Made by a program: the position numbers and the translations under genes
DNA from: Trachemys scripta elegans
Taxonomy: Eukaryota; Chordata; Testudines; Emydidae
NCBI RefSeq assembly: GCF_013100865.1
Contig: NC_048306.1
Location: 53,103,002 to 53,167,001 of the forward strand
DNA length: 64,000 nt
Direction of reading: 5' to 3'
Notes under the pieces: generated by a model
What the model saw: the letters and a program-made list of their open reading frames with translations, nothing else
The model's database searches: none
Told to the model about the DNA's origin: nothing
Shown here: piece after piece, positions 54,287-64,000 of the stretch
Layout: each line of letters begins with the position of its first letter
Numbering within the stretch: the first letter of the stretch is position 1

Positions 54287-55500
54287 TTAGTGGCTTTCAG
54301 CTTCAAATTGCTGCCCCAAGGTATCCCTGATCCTTATGGCCCCACGCTGTGGCCCTCTAATAGCCCTGGTCTCTGGCTGTTCAAACTCAGCATCCAGGTG
54401 CTGAGCCTCTGCGGTCCAGCCCTGAGTGAAGCTTTCACCCTTCCATGCACAAATATTATGCAGCGTACAACACGCAGCTATAAGCATAGGAATATTGTCA
54501 TCGGCCATGTCCAGCTTCCCATACAGGCATTGCCAGTGGGCTTTTAAACAGCCAAATGCACTCAAAAATCATTCTGCACTTGCTCAGCCTGTTGTCAAAC
54601 TGCTCCTTGCTGCTGTCAAGTTGCCCCATGTACGGCTTCATAAGCTACGGCATTAGGGGTAGACAGGGTCTCCCAGGATCACAATGGGCATTTCAACTTC
54701 CCCTATGGTGATCTTCTGGTCAGGGAAGAAAGTCCCTGCTTGCAGCTTCTCGAACAGGCCAGTGTTCCAAAAGATGCGTGCGTCATGCACCTTTCCGGAC
54801 CAGCCTGCATTAATGGCCGTGAAACGCCCACGGTGATCCACAAGCATCTCGAGAACCATTGAGAAATACCCCCTGCAATGTACTCGGTGGCTAGGTGGTC
54901 TGGAGCCAGAATTGGAATGTGAGTGCCGTCTATCGCCCCTCCACAGTTAGGAAAGCCCATTTGTGCAAAGCCATCCACAATGTCACGCATGTTGCTCAGA
55001 GTCATGGTCTTTTGGAGCAGGATGCGATTAATGGCCCTGCACACTTCCATCAACACGACTCTAACGGTCGACTTTCCCACTCCAAACTGGTTAGCAACTG
55101 ATCGGTAGCAGTCTAGAGTAGCCAGCTTCCATAGTGCAATAGCCACACGCTTCTCCAATGACAGGGCAGCTCTCATTCTGGTGTCCCTGCGCCGCAGGGC
55201 TGGGGCGAGCTCATCACACAGTCCCATGAATGTTCTGCAGCCACTGCTCATCATCCCAGACATGCATCACAATGTGATCCACCACTCAGTGCTTGTTTCC
55301 CGAGCCCAAAAGCAGCCTTCCACTGTGGTCAGCACCCCCATGAATGCCACAAGAAATCTCGTGTCGTAGCTACTACACGTGGCAAGACCAACGTCGCACT
55401 CCTCTTGCCTTTGTAGTTTAAGGAATAACTCCACTGCCACTCCTGATGTGTTGGTCAGAGCGAGCAGCATACTGGTCAGCAGTTTGGGATCCATTCCTGC
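54287..55500 (-). pseudogene. Harbinger transposase, copy 2
   Basis: Three open pieces: 54703-55263 (VANQFGVGKSTV helix-turn-helix and first Asp in GGAIDGTHIPIL), 54653-54859 (second Asp in KVHDARIFWN, then VILGDPVYP), and 54287-54565 (FGCLKAHWQCL, CTLHNICAWKG). The catalytic Glu of the ECAFG block is lost at the start of the last piece, and there is a shift near 54860 and a stop near 54653. It is dead. The N-terminal part (DTRFLVAFMGVL) lies at 55267-55494 in another frame. Confidence 0.88.
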
Positions 55501-56559
55501 AGCCCGAAGAGGCAGAGCGCGCAGTACGCAAACAGTTGAAAGATGGTGTCAAACACGGGCAGAAGCACAGGGATTGCTGGGATGCAAAGCAATGCATCAT
55601 GGGGCATTGGGATGCCCCATGACCCCCTCCACCTTTCCACAAGTCTTAGCAGAAAAAGAGAAAGAGGTGCTCTGTAGGATAGCTGCCCAGAGTGCACTGC
55701 TCCAAACTGCGCTGCAAGTGTGAACACGCTATTGCGCAGGCAGCTGTCAGTGTGAACACACAACAGCGGTTTCCTTCTGCGCTCTCTGAGCAGTGCTGTA
55801 ACTGTCGGAGCTGTAACTTTGCCATTGTAGACATGCCCAAAACGTCAGGACACTCAGAACCAAGCACTTCCCAAAGTACAGAGCCAAGTCCAGAACAATG
55901 ATTAGCAAAACAGCATTACTTTCATGTGTGAAAGTCTGAGCAATTTAAAATGACATTCTACCCGCCCCCCGCCCCGGTTTGGTGTTCTGTAATGTAATTT
56001 AAAATTAAAATCCAGGATTATAACTGGAATGCCGGGTATTAGTTACCAAGTGTTTGTAACTTAACTTCCATGTGTTTAGGAAATGCTGAATAGTTATTGT
56101 GACTTTTTTCTGTATTGTAGTTTTAATAAATTACTAAAACAACTGAAACTGGTGTGATTATATTATATTGACAAATAAAATATGCAGAATTTTGAATTTT
56201 TTGGTGCAGAATTTTGTTTTGCCACAGAATCCCCCCTGGAGTAAGAAATGTATAACCTCTTTACCTCCTTTTACAACCCATTCACTCTCATGCCCAGGAT
56301 TCCAGCTAACTGTTAAAGAACCCCACCCCACCCCAAAAAAAAAAGTTGCCCTGAACCCACTCAGTCCTCTGTCCCTGGCTTTTCCCCCACCTGATTAAAC
56401 AAAACTTTTTGTTTAGACTGGCTACTGACTATCCTGCTGTCTTCACAGTAAGCCTCCCCGTAATATAAAAATATGTTATCACACACACAGCTACTAGCAA
56501 ACACGAGTTATTAAATCTTTATTGCACAGGTGTGCAAAGATTCAGACTAGAAATGTCAG

Positions 56560-56830
56560 TGGTGGGGTGTTCACCAGAGGCAATGGCATCAGCACATTCC
56601 CTCAACCTACCCAGGTAAGTATAAGTGGCTGCACAGAAACCCTCTTGGTTTTGTTCTTTATTGGCGCATGCACACTGTGCTCCTTCCAGGTTGCACATCT
56701 AGGCAAGCAAAGAAGTGAACATGTTCTTAAATACTGTTCACAGCTTGGGTCCGCCAGAGACTTAGGGGGTGCCATGTACTACCTTGCGTAACAACTGACT
56801 GACCAAAGGGACTATTTTGACCTGCATCAC
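56560..56830. repeat. Degenerate repeat related to the 60-61.5 kb family
   Basis: 'gggtgccatgtactacctt' here equals 'gggtgccatgtgctacctt' at 61243, and 'ggcgcatgcacactgtg' resembles 'ggtgcatgcatgctgtg' at 61173. Confidence 0.5.
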
Positions 56831-57669
56831 AGCAATAGTTTTATCTGTAGCTCTGCACAAACACACACGCACACAGAGCCAGAATTTCCCATTGTCTCCC
56901 TCATGCCCGTGGCTGTGGAGACACTCCTTATTCTGAGCATACCTCTGTATACCACTGAAATAAATTTCCTTACTTATCAAACAAGTCAAAATAAGGACTC
57001 AGTCACAACAGAATAAAAATTGTTGCTCTAATTAGATCTGGTACCTTGCAATCCATTGCTATGGAATACAGAGGATGCAGTAATATGTTCAAAGCACTTA
57101 ATCACTCTCTCTCTCCTGGATTCTAATCCCTCTTTTCCTCTCCTCCCCATGCAATCTGAGTTCTGGTGATTTATATGAAACAGGTAAATGTCCCATCAGT
57201 GGATATCTAGGATTTGTTTTGGGTTATGTTATGTCTAGCTGTCTGCAAGTCTCTAAAAGTGTAAGAGAAATTTTGTACACTTTTTTTTAAAAGTTTACTT
57301 TAGAGAGACATTTGTTTGACTATTTCAGATAGGAGCAACTGTCCGATGGGGGTCCCCTGGAGTGGGTGAGGAATATCCTGAATTCCAGGTCCTCAGCCCT
57401 TAACTGCCCATCAAATGTCTTCCGGGAAGGCAATGGTTATCCCTCAAGAACAGACACCATGCTTAGCGATAAGACAATGCTTGATGGGAGCCTGTGTGTC
57501 CCAGTCAAGAGAAAGGGGTATATCCCACATAAATATTATGCAAAGACCTTTTCCGCCTACAACAGTACTAAGCTTGGCACAATTTGATTTTTTTTTTTTT
57601 TGTAAATTTAAAAATAAAAATCAATATTAACTTAAATCTTTTTCAGAGTTGTATCAATATTAATACATT

Positions 57670-58095
57670 TTCAGTTTTACGGTGGTGCTGCAAGGGCCTC
57701 CCTGTACAGCTGCGAGGTACTGAATCCCTGCAGGAGCAAGCTGTAGTGAGAGCTATGGTCCTGGCAGGGCAGAGCAGTGACTCCCCAGCCTGGAATGCAA
57801 GGACAATGAGTTCCCAGCCACAGGGGAGGCCACCCTGCTGCTGAATGACTCCTGCTAGGGGAAGACCACTGCATCCCCAGACAGTGAGTGAGTAAGTGAG
57901 CAGGGCTGTGACAACAGAGCTGCAGAGGGCTCCCTGAGCAGCCAGAGGAACAGTGATGCAGATCCCTACAAGCAAATAGTGCAGAGAGGCCAACAGATTT
58001 TTTTTAGTCCATTTCAGTGCATCAGGCAAAACTGACATTTACTGAGAACTAACAAACAATTTAAATCGAATCCTGCCAAGCCTAAATAATACAAT
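57670..58095. repeat. Unclassified interspersed repeat, copy B
   Basis: It shares several phrases in order with 40780-41400, including 'agagctgcagagggctccct' and 'tcctgccaagcctaaata'. Confidence 0.5.
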
Positions 58096-58194
58096 GCACC
58101 GAGTACTGCAGGCCTAGATAAACAAATTAATGCTGTCTACCCTGCACAGAATCCCCAGCCATGCAACTCCCCATTTCTTTGAGTCCTGGAGCAA

Positions 58195-58265
58195 AGAATT
58201 CCAGATGGTTGAACTAGATGACCTCCCGAGGTCTCTTCCAACCCTAATCTTCTATGATTCTATGT
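58195..58265 (+). repeat. CR1 LINE 3' end
   Basis: 'gaactagatgacctcccgag', 'gtctcttccaaccctaatct' and a final 'ctatgattctatg' are the classic CR1 3' terminus with its 8-bp repeat. Confidence 0.9.
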
Positions 58266-58833
58266 GTTGTGAGCTAAGGTTGCTGCTCCTTGGTCTTGAT
58301 GCACCTTTTCTGGGAGGAAGGCAGGAGGAGGAGGATGGGGGCGATGGAGGAACCCCTCAGTAAATCAAAGTTTATAATGTGGCCCACCCAACCTGTGCTA
58401 AGGTTCACAACTACTGTACTTCAAATGTGTAAGTTAAGAGTCACATTCCTTTATGACATGAATTTCAGTGAAATAACTGTCATTCACTGAGTTATCCCAC
58501 TGTCCTCAAACCCTGCATTGAACATGCTCACTTACACAGGTGCATAATAGACCGCAAACACTTTAATTGCTGATCATTTATTACAAACCAACCATAAACA
58601 AGCAAACAACATTTAAAACTCTGTTAAATCTAAAAAAAAAAAAATAATCCCAACACCTAAACAGTCGTTCTCAAACATGCTGAAACATGCATCAGAAAGT
58701 ACTGATCATACATCTTAAAACCCTCTGTACATCTGAAAAATCCCCTGACCCTTGTGTGACAGATGTACCCCAGCTACAAGAAACAGTGAGGTGTCAAACC
58801 TTGTAAATATTTCTGACACACAATACACATTTT

Positions 58834-59184
58834 TCAATTAGCCATGAACCTTCCAATTTCCCAAGTAATGTTCTTCCAACACTTAATAGTTTTCATATTG
58901 TCACTGTAGTGATTATTCAGAGGCTCAGCCAAATTAAAGACTATCACAGCTCCTGGACACAAGTCACTGATGCAGTCCAAATCTGCTCTCATACATTGTG
59001 TGAGCAGTACACCAGGAATAAGGCCCAAATAATTTCTGCCTGACTGAATCACCATGTCTGACACATCACCACCTCTCAAGTCACCAGTGAGACATTGTAG
59101 AGTGGGCAAAACATGATGCCAACCTCTTTTTTCTCTCTCCACCCAAATCAACTTGCAATTAGTAATCCCCATGTCATGGTGCAC
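58834..59184 (-). pseudogene. SGNH/GDSL hydrolase-like relic, probably from a retroelement
   Basis: A 116-codon open frame has the order GGDVSDMVIQSGRNYLGLIP, ADLDCISDLCPGAVIVFNL. This resembles the '..VVIHLGGNDLG.. / ..DL..I...PG..I.WS' pattern of SGNH-type domains found in some vertebrate retroelements (for example DIRS-like). The expected Gly-x-Asn-Asp is changed to GRNYL, so the active site is probably dead. No neighbouring tyrosine recombinase or RT was seen. Assignment is tentative. Confidence 0.35.
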
Positions 59185-59439
59185 TCATTACTCTCCTGCA
59201 AACTTATCCAACCTTGTGATCCAGAAATTGCCCAGAAACCACACATTAGCGCCTCTGGCAGCACACATTTATTTTTCCTCAGCAATCAAGGTAGCCATGC
59301 TGTCAGTTCTAAATCTCTGAGCTATGTTTCTTTAAAGAAAAAACAAAAACAAAACCAAACCACATTAAACACAAGATCAGGAAGTAGCCACTTGGCCCCA
59401 CCCTTCCCCAGGGGCTAACAATACACAGATTTTCTCAAA

Positions 59440-59638
59440 AACAATGAGGAGTCCAGTGGCACCTTAAAGACTAACAGATTTATTTGGGCATAAGCTTTCG
59501 TGGGTTAAAAAACCACTTCTTCAGATGCAGAAGTTTTTTTTACCCACGAAAGCTTCTGCCCAAATAATTCTGTTAGTCTTTAAGGTGCCACTGGACTCCT
59601 CATTGTTTTTGTGGATTCAGACTAACATGGCTACCCCT
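59440..59638. mobile_element. Fold-back Penelope-like insertion, 199 bp
   Basis: A perfect 14-bp duplication CAGATTTTCTCAAA flanks it (59426-59439, 59639-59652). The two arms, each ~90 bp, mirror each other ('aggagtccagtggcacctta' / 'taaggtgccactggactcct'). It ends 'catggctacccct'. Confidence 0.9.
59488..59528 (-). ncRNA. Hammerhead-like ribozyme motif
   Basis: Minus strand: GCAT, CTGAAGA, A, GTGG paired with CCAC, GAAA, GCTT, ATGC. All core boxes are present apart from the extra A. Confidence 0.5.
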
Positions 59639-60049
59639 CAGATTTTCTCAAACCATCAATTCATGGCTTGCCAACCAGCAATTCACATATATCCCTCTCC
59701 CCATAACACCTCCCCTCACTGCAGCCCCAAACTGCCTCCTCCTATTGCCCCACTCCTAATACCTCTCTTTTCCTAGCAGGAATTCACATATCTAATTTTC
59801 CCTCAAAAGACTTTGATGGCATTGCTCCTCCCACCCCAAAAAATAAAACTGCCATCCATTACTCACATATTGCAGCAACCTCCATCCACTCAGTCAAAAT
59901 CTCCATTTGCTTAGCCAGGGAGGGTGGGGGAAGGGTTTGTGATTAACTTATTCTTAATTATGTTAATTGAAGGGTGAGTTCACAGCCATCAATCTCAATG
60001 AGATCTGTGATTCATCAAGTCATTAATACCTCTCAGTTTATCAGTACAA

Positions 60050-60410
60050 GGCACAGAGGGCAACCAGTTTTGGAAGAGGGGTCGTAACTTGGGAACTCCT
60101 CAATCAAATGACTCTACATTTGGATCACTAATGGTACCCCATGAGGCACACCAACTTTCAAAACAATCAATGTAACCAGATAATAGAGTCGAGCTTTAAA
60201 GCACATTAAATGGCAAAACACCTAGTTAACACAGACTTAAGGCTGCCTGGTGACATCTGTTGTCCCTCCAGAACATTGAGCTCAGCAAAATTAAAAACCA
60301 GGAAATATATAGGTAAGGTACACACCCATGTAATCTTGAGGTGAGTCAAGTTCAAAGGACGACTGTTTGTCATCTTGAGCTATCCAGCTGGTAGGAAACT
60401 TTGAAGGCTA
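60050..60410. repeat. Degenerate tandem-family unit 1
   Basis: 'cgtaacttgggaactcctca', 'catttggatcactaatggta' and 'cacaccaactttcaaaacaa' recur in diverged form at 60960 and 61385. Confidence 0.6.
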
Positions 60411-60485
60411 ACAAGCCTATTAACTCCTCTGTCTCCACATGCTCAGCGTCATCTATTAGGTGTGCGAATAGGCTTGTGAGCCTTA

Positions 60486-60737
60486 GGGTTTGGCTACACT
60501 GGCGCTTTACAGTGCTGCAACTTTCTCGCTCAGGGGTGTGAAAAAACACCCCTCTGAGCGCAGCAAATTACAGTGCTGTAAAGCGCCAGTGTAAACAGTG
60601 CCCCAGCTAATCCCCTCGGGGAGGTGGAGTACCTGCAGCGCTGGGAGAGCTCTCTCACAGTGCTGGTGCCGCAACCACACTTGCACTTCAAAGCGCTGCT
60701 GCGGGAGCGCTTTGGAGTTTCGAGTGTAGCCAAGCCC
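60486..60737. mobile_element. Harbinger-type MITE, 252 bp
   Basis: Ends GGGTTTGGCTACACTGGCGC and, from the right, GGGCTTGGCTACACTCG, with TTA on both sides (60483-60485, 60738-60740), the typical Harbinger target. Confidence 0.92.
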
Positions 60738-60789
60738 TTAGTGTGCCTAACTGGAGAAGCAAACTTTTTTTCAAATAATGTTTTAATGT

Positions 60790-61228
60790 GATTTCTGCCA
60801 AAGGGCTGGTGAGTGCCATGCACTCTGTTGAGTAACCGTTGAGTGTCTGAGATACTGGTGCAACGATCTGAGACCTAGTTGGATCTCTATCTGTGAGCAA
60901 AAAAAGCATTGCCAGGATGTGTCAACTTTAAGAAAAGTTGACCCCCCCCCCTGCCCCAGAGTCTGTATCTTGGGAACCCCTTGGTCACATTGACCCAAAT
61001 TTAGATCACTATACTCTATGTCCCATCACTTAATCAGATTGCCTTAAAATTCAGTGTAACAATATGGATTTTAGAGCACTTTGAACTATTGAACATTAAA
61101 CAGAAAATTGATTTTAAGGTTAAGATTAAAATGGTAGGAATGGAAACCTGCGAGCAATTTTCTGTACTGGTGCATGCATGCTGTGAACAATGTCCATTTT
61201 CTTAAATCTCATTCTACATTTGGGTGTC
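60790..61228. repeat. Degenerate tandem-family unit 2
   Basis: It starts 'caaagggctggtgagtgcca' and contains 'gtatcttgggaacccct', 'acccaaatttagatcact', 'ggattttagagcactttga'. Confidence 0.65.
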
Positions 61229-61560
61229 CCAAAGATTGGTGGGTGCCATGTGCTACCTTGGGTAAAACGACACATTGGATGTGGTGTAAATGAAAATGGT
61301 CTCATAGCTTGATCTCTAGCTCAGTTGGGGGGTGGGGACAAAACAAAAAACAAAACCCTCCACCTAGAACTTTTTGGGAAATGGCTATTTTTCCCAGGGC
61401 ATATATCTCCAGAACCTCTATCTCAAATGTCCCCAAATTTGGGTCACTAACCCTACTTTACATCCCTCTGAAGCACACCAAATCTCCAAGTAATCTAAGC
61501 ATGATGATTTTAGAGGACTTCGAAAAATCAACCTTTAAACAGAAGTCGTGACGCAGCCAT
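61229..61560. repeat. Degenerate tandem-family unit 3
   Basis: It starts 'caaagattggtgggtgcca' and contains 'atatctccagaacctct', 'cccaaatttgggtcacta', 'tgattttagaggacttcga'. It follows unit 2 directly, about 435 bp apart. Confidence 0.65.
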
Positions 61561-62880
61561 AACTATGGTGGTCAGGCCTTGTTACTATAATTAGCTGGAT
61601 CCTATTTATAAGACACTGCAAAGATCTGCAAGTTATACAACATTCACTAATTTTCTATTAAAATAGTCAGCGTTTTGTAAGTGACTAGCACCTGTTTTTG
61701 CCATAGAATTATTTTATCATTTTTTATATTATTTCTAAGTCCTAAATAGGTTCAACTACAAACTTAAATGGGAGTTTCGTTAACTTCAATAGAAGCAGAA
61801 ATACATTAATGCTAAGTGCTTTTGAAATTCCCACCCTAAATGCTTAGATCATAAGGCGTTATTTCAACTCCAACAGTAAGAGAACTCATTTTATAATTCT
61901 TTATGTGCTTTGAAGTGTTACTCACTAAATGCTATCTTTAACTGTATATTTTCAAAGTATTTCCAAATATTTTCTTGTTCATGGCAATCTCTCTCATAAG
62001 CTTCCTCTCATCCCACCCCCAAATCCCTAGATAGACACAGACAGAGATGATTTCAGGGCACTAGAGTACAGTGCTCGCCACCTCCCAGAAAAGACCCTGT
62101 ACTGCAGGCCAATGGTAGAGAGGAGATCAGCCAAACTCTGTCCTCCGCCCTTCACAAAGACAGAGAAGAGAGCTGCTCTATGGCACTGCACTGTCAGTGG
62201 CAGCAGGAGCACACATGCAGTTGTTTGAGAGATCAGAACCACTAGCTTTAACTGTTGATTTATGTGGGGAGGTCAGTGACCATTACACGCAAGGTACAGG
62301 GAGAGAGCTAGAATAAGAACAGGTGATCATGTGAAAGTTAGGGGAAGATGTAGACACAGGAGGCAAGAGGCAAGGATGATTTTCCTTTCCTATCAAGAGA
62401 CAGGCTTAAATTACAAATAAAAATTGGATCCAGGAAAAGGTGCACGTGGACATAGGGTTTAAATAAGTTCACAGAGGAGTACAAAACGTAAAACAGGAGA
62501 ATATGAAAGAATACTGAAACTTGTGTTACCGCCATTTACCCCACTCCTTTGTCTATGTGTCATCTATTTTGATTGCAAGCTCTCAGGGGCAGGCTTCTGA
62601 TAAGCACTTAGCAGAAGCAGTTTCAGCAGGTAAAATAACACACTGGAGGAGGGGAAGATGAGCTCCAACTGAAGCTAACAAGTTCCCTCCTTCTCCCAGC
62701 ACTTCTTAGACAGAGAACTCTGCAGGGGAGACCCTCCTGCCCCTAGGGGCATCAGGCTCTACCCTCCCCACAACCATGTGGCTCTGGGGAAGCTGCATAG
62801 AAGCAGCTAAAGTCTCAGCTGGCAACAAACAGAAGCCGTTACAGCTGGCACTATTGGACACATGATGATGTCATCTAGAG

Positions 62881-63085
62881 AAGTGGTCCTCAAACTTTTA
62901 TACCGGTGACCCCTTTCCTCTGAGTGCGACCCCCCCTTATAAATTAAACATTTTTATATATTTAACACCATTATAAATGCTGGAGGAAAAGCGGGGCTTG
63001 GGGTGGATGCTGACAGCTCGCAACCCCCCATGTAATAACCTCACCACCCCCTGAGGGGTCCCAACCCCCAGTTTGAGAACCCCGG
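62881..63085. mobile_element. hAT-type MITE, 205 bp
   Basis: Ends AAGTGGTCCTCAAACTTTT and, from the right, CCGGGGTTCTCAAACTGGG. The flanks ATCTAGAG (62873-62880) and ATCTAAAG (63086-63093) form an 8-bp duplication with one mismatch. Confidence 0.88.
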
Positions 63086-63093
63086 ATCTAAAG

Positions 63094-63493
63094 GTATGTC
63101 TACACTGCACACTCCTTTTGGTGGTGTGTAGAGTACATAGATGACATGCTCCCCTAGCACTGTTAATAACTAGCACCGTAGATGGAGAGGCACTGCTTAG
63201 GTAAGTAACAATATGCCTGAACCCTGTGTGTACCCAACATGACTCTCTGTTTGCCCAAGCACTGCCTGTCCTGCAGCTGCCTCCCCACAGCTGGGGTCCT
63301 TCCCCATGGCAGTGAAAGACTCTAGCAATGTGGAGGCAGCAGAGCCAAGCCTTTCTCCACTGCCAACCCCTGCTAGAGCTTTACTGACACATGTAGCTAC
63401 ACTGCAGCGTGGACGCAGCTTGCTTTGCACAGCAGTATGTAGTAACACATACCCTACATGCCACCACAAGAGGTGTGTAGTGTAGACATAGCC
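63094..63493. mobile_element. Harbinger-type MITE, 400 bp
   Basis: Ends 'ggtatgtctacactgcac' and, from the right, 'ggctatgtctacactacac'. It abuts the hAT MITE's target duplication. Confidence 0.75.
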
Positions 63494-63766
63494 TGTTTTC
63501 TAGTATTGCCTCTGGACATTCTCTCCTCTGCTGATTAGTTGTTTACTTCTCCCCCTCCCCCCCACCATGGTCTCTTCACTTAAATCTCACTCCATCTGCC
63601 CTCCACAGTCCCCCCTCCCTCTCTTCTGCGTTTTCCATCTCCCTTCCTCTTTCTGTTAACCTCAACCCACCTAATCACAACGTCCTCCCCACAAAAAACC
63701 TCCAAGGCGCTAACGTTCTCAAACCATCACTGTATTTGTATTTTCTATCCCTCTGCCCTATCCTTT

Positions 63767-64000
63767 GGGCTTGGCTACACTGGCATTTTATACCGCAATA
63801 AAGCCTTCTACCTTACTCCCCATCCACACTGGCAAGGCACGTAGAGCGCTCTGACTCCCTGGCTAGAGCGCTCCTGGTACTCCACCTCCACAAGAGGGAT
63901 AACGGCTGTTGCGTATTGACTGAGACACCCCAGGGCCAGTGTGAACAAGGATTTACATTACAGCGCACTGATTGACCTCCAGAAACGTCCCATAATCCCC
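63767..64000. mobile_element. Harbinger element, left end, cut by window
   Basis: It starts GGGCTTGGCTACACTGGC, then 'ccacactggcaaggcacgta', 'gagcgctcctggtactccac' and 'ttgacctccagaaacgtccc', all close to positions 33248-33415 of copy 1. It may be a third full copy or a short derivative. Confidence 0.8.

Larger units (their letters stand above)
51855..55838. mobile_element. Harbinger DNA transposon, copy 2 (3984 bp)
   Basis: The ends are 'ccatctacactggcaa' and, reversed, 'gggcatgtctacaatggcaa'. AAA on both sides fits a 3-bp duplication. Plan as in copy 1: Myb-like gene on plus, extra exon on minus inside its intron, transposase on minus. Confidence 0.88.
50868..56246. mobile_element. Old interspersed repeat split by nested Harbinger insertions
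   Basis: The left end 'ttactcctggagggggac' mirrors the right end 'tccccctggagtaa' at 56230-56245. Between them lie a Harbinger MITE (51242-51519), Harbinger copy 2 (51855-55838) and remains of the host repeat ('ctgcgcccctgcaggag', 'gcagaattttgttttgcc'). Its own class is not clear. Confidence 0.55.
50334..64000 (-). other. SUMO3: Probable SUMO3 intron 1 / upstream region
   Basis: No CpG island or first exon of SUMO3 is visible, so all of this is probably intron. Stretches at 50340-50600, 55850-56190, 57000-57660, 58270-58830, 59190-59425, 59655-60050, 61560-62870 and 63500-63765 show nothing I can assign. Confidence 0.6.

Noticed and set aside
1..64000. tRNA or rRNA genes
   Set aside because: I saw no sequence with both tRNA-type A and B boxes in a foldable context, and no rRNA. 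A tRNA-derived SINE head was not found next to the 17444-17565 fragment.

Overview
This window reads as nuclear DNA of a non-mammalian amniote, most likely a turtle (a crocodilian is the main alternative). Small exons with consensus splice sites sit in long introns, and the repeats are CR1 and L2 LINEs, MIR, many DNA transposons of the Harbinger and hAT types, Penelope-like elements and retroviral LTRs. This mix is typical of turtle genomes. The species is inferred, not read from the sequence.

Two host genes are present, both on the minus strand. UBE2G2 (the ubiquitin-conjugating E2 of ER-associated degradation) is complete: six coding exons from 38910 down to 1431 give 165 codons, and its CpG-island promoter lies at about 38.59-39.31 kb. 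SUMO3 follows upstream on the same strand: the last three coding exons lie at 50333-47162, and the short first exon (about seven codons) is not in the window. The same UBE2G2-SUMO3 order and orientation is known on human chromosome 21, so this is a conserved block. Both genes act in ubiquitin-type modifier pathways.

Layout: 0-1.4 kb, UBE2G2 3' UTR and flank; 1.4-20.85 kb, UBE2G2 exons 6 to 2 with introns holding MIR, hAT and Harbinger MITEs, a CR1 and an L2-like LINE, and a solo LTR with TSD; 20.85-38.87 kb, intron 1 with a full-length hAT element (8-bp TSD), several hAT MITEs and a nearly complete Harbinger transposon; 38.6-39.3 kb, promoter; 39.3-47.1 kb, intergenic DNA with a fold-back Penelope-like element carrying an open RT/GIY-YIG frame; 47.1-50.3 kb, SUMO3 exons; 50.4-64 kb, probably SUMO3 intron 1, with a second full-length Harbinger, an older element it is nested in, a degenerate tandem repeat and more MITEs.

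The most interesting signals are in the mobile DNA. (1) Penelope-like insertions with 12-14 bp TSDs and fold-back ends, most carrying a small motif that fits a dimer-type hammerhead ribozyme. (2) A third, antisense coding exon inside the Myb-gene intron of both Harbinger copies, conserved at protein level and preceded by a splice acceptor. (3) A hairpin at the inversion junction of the large Penelope element that suggests how fold-back copies form.
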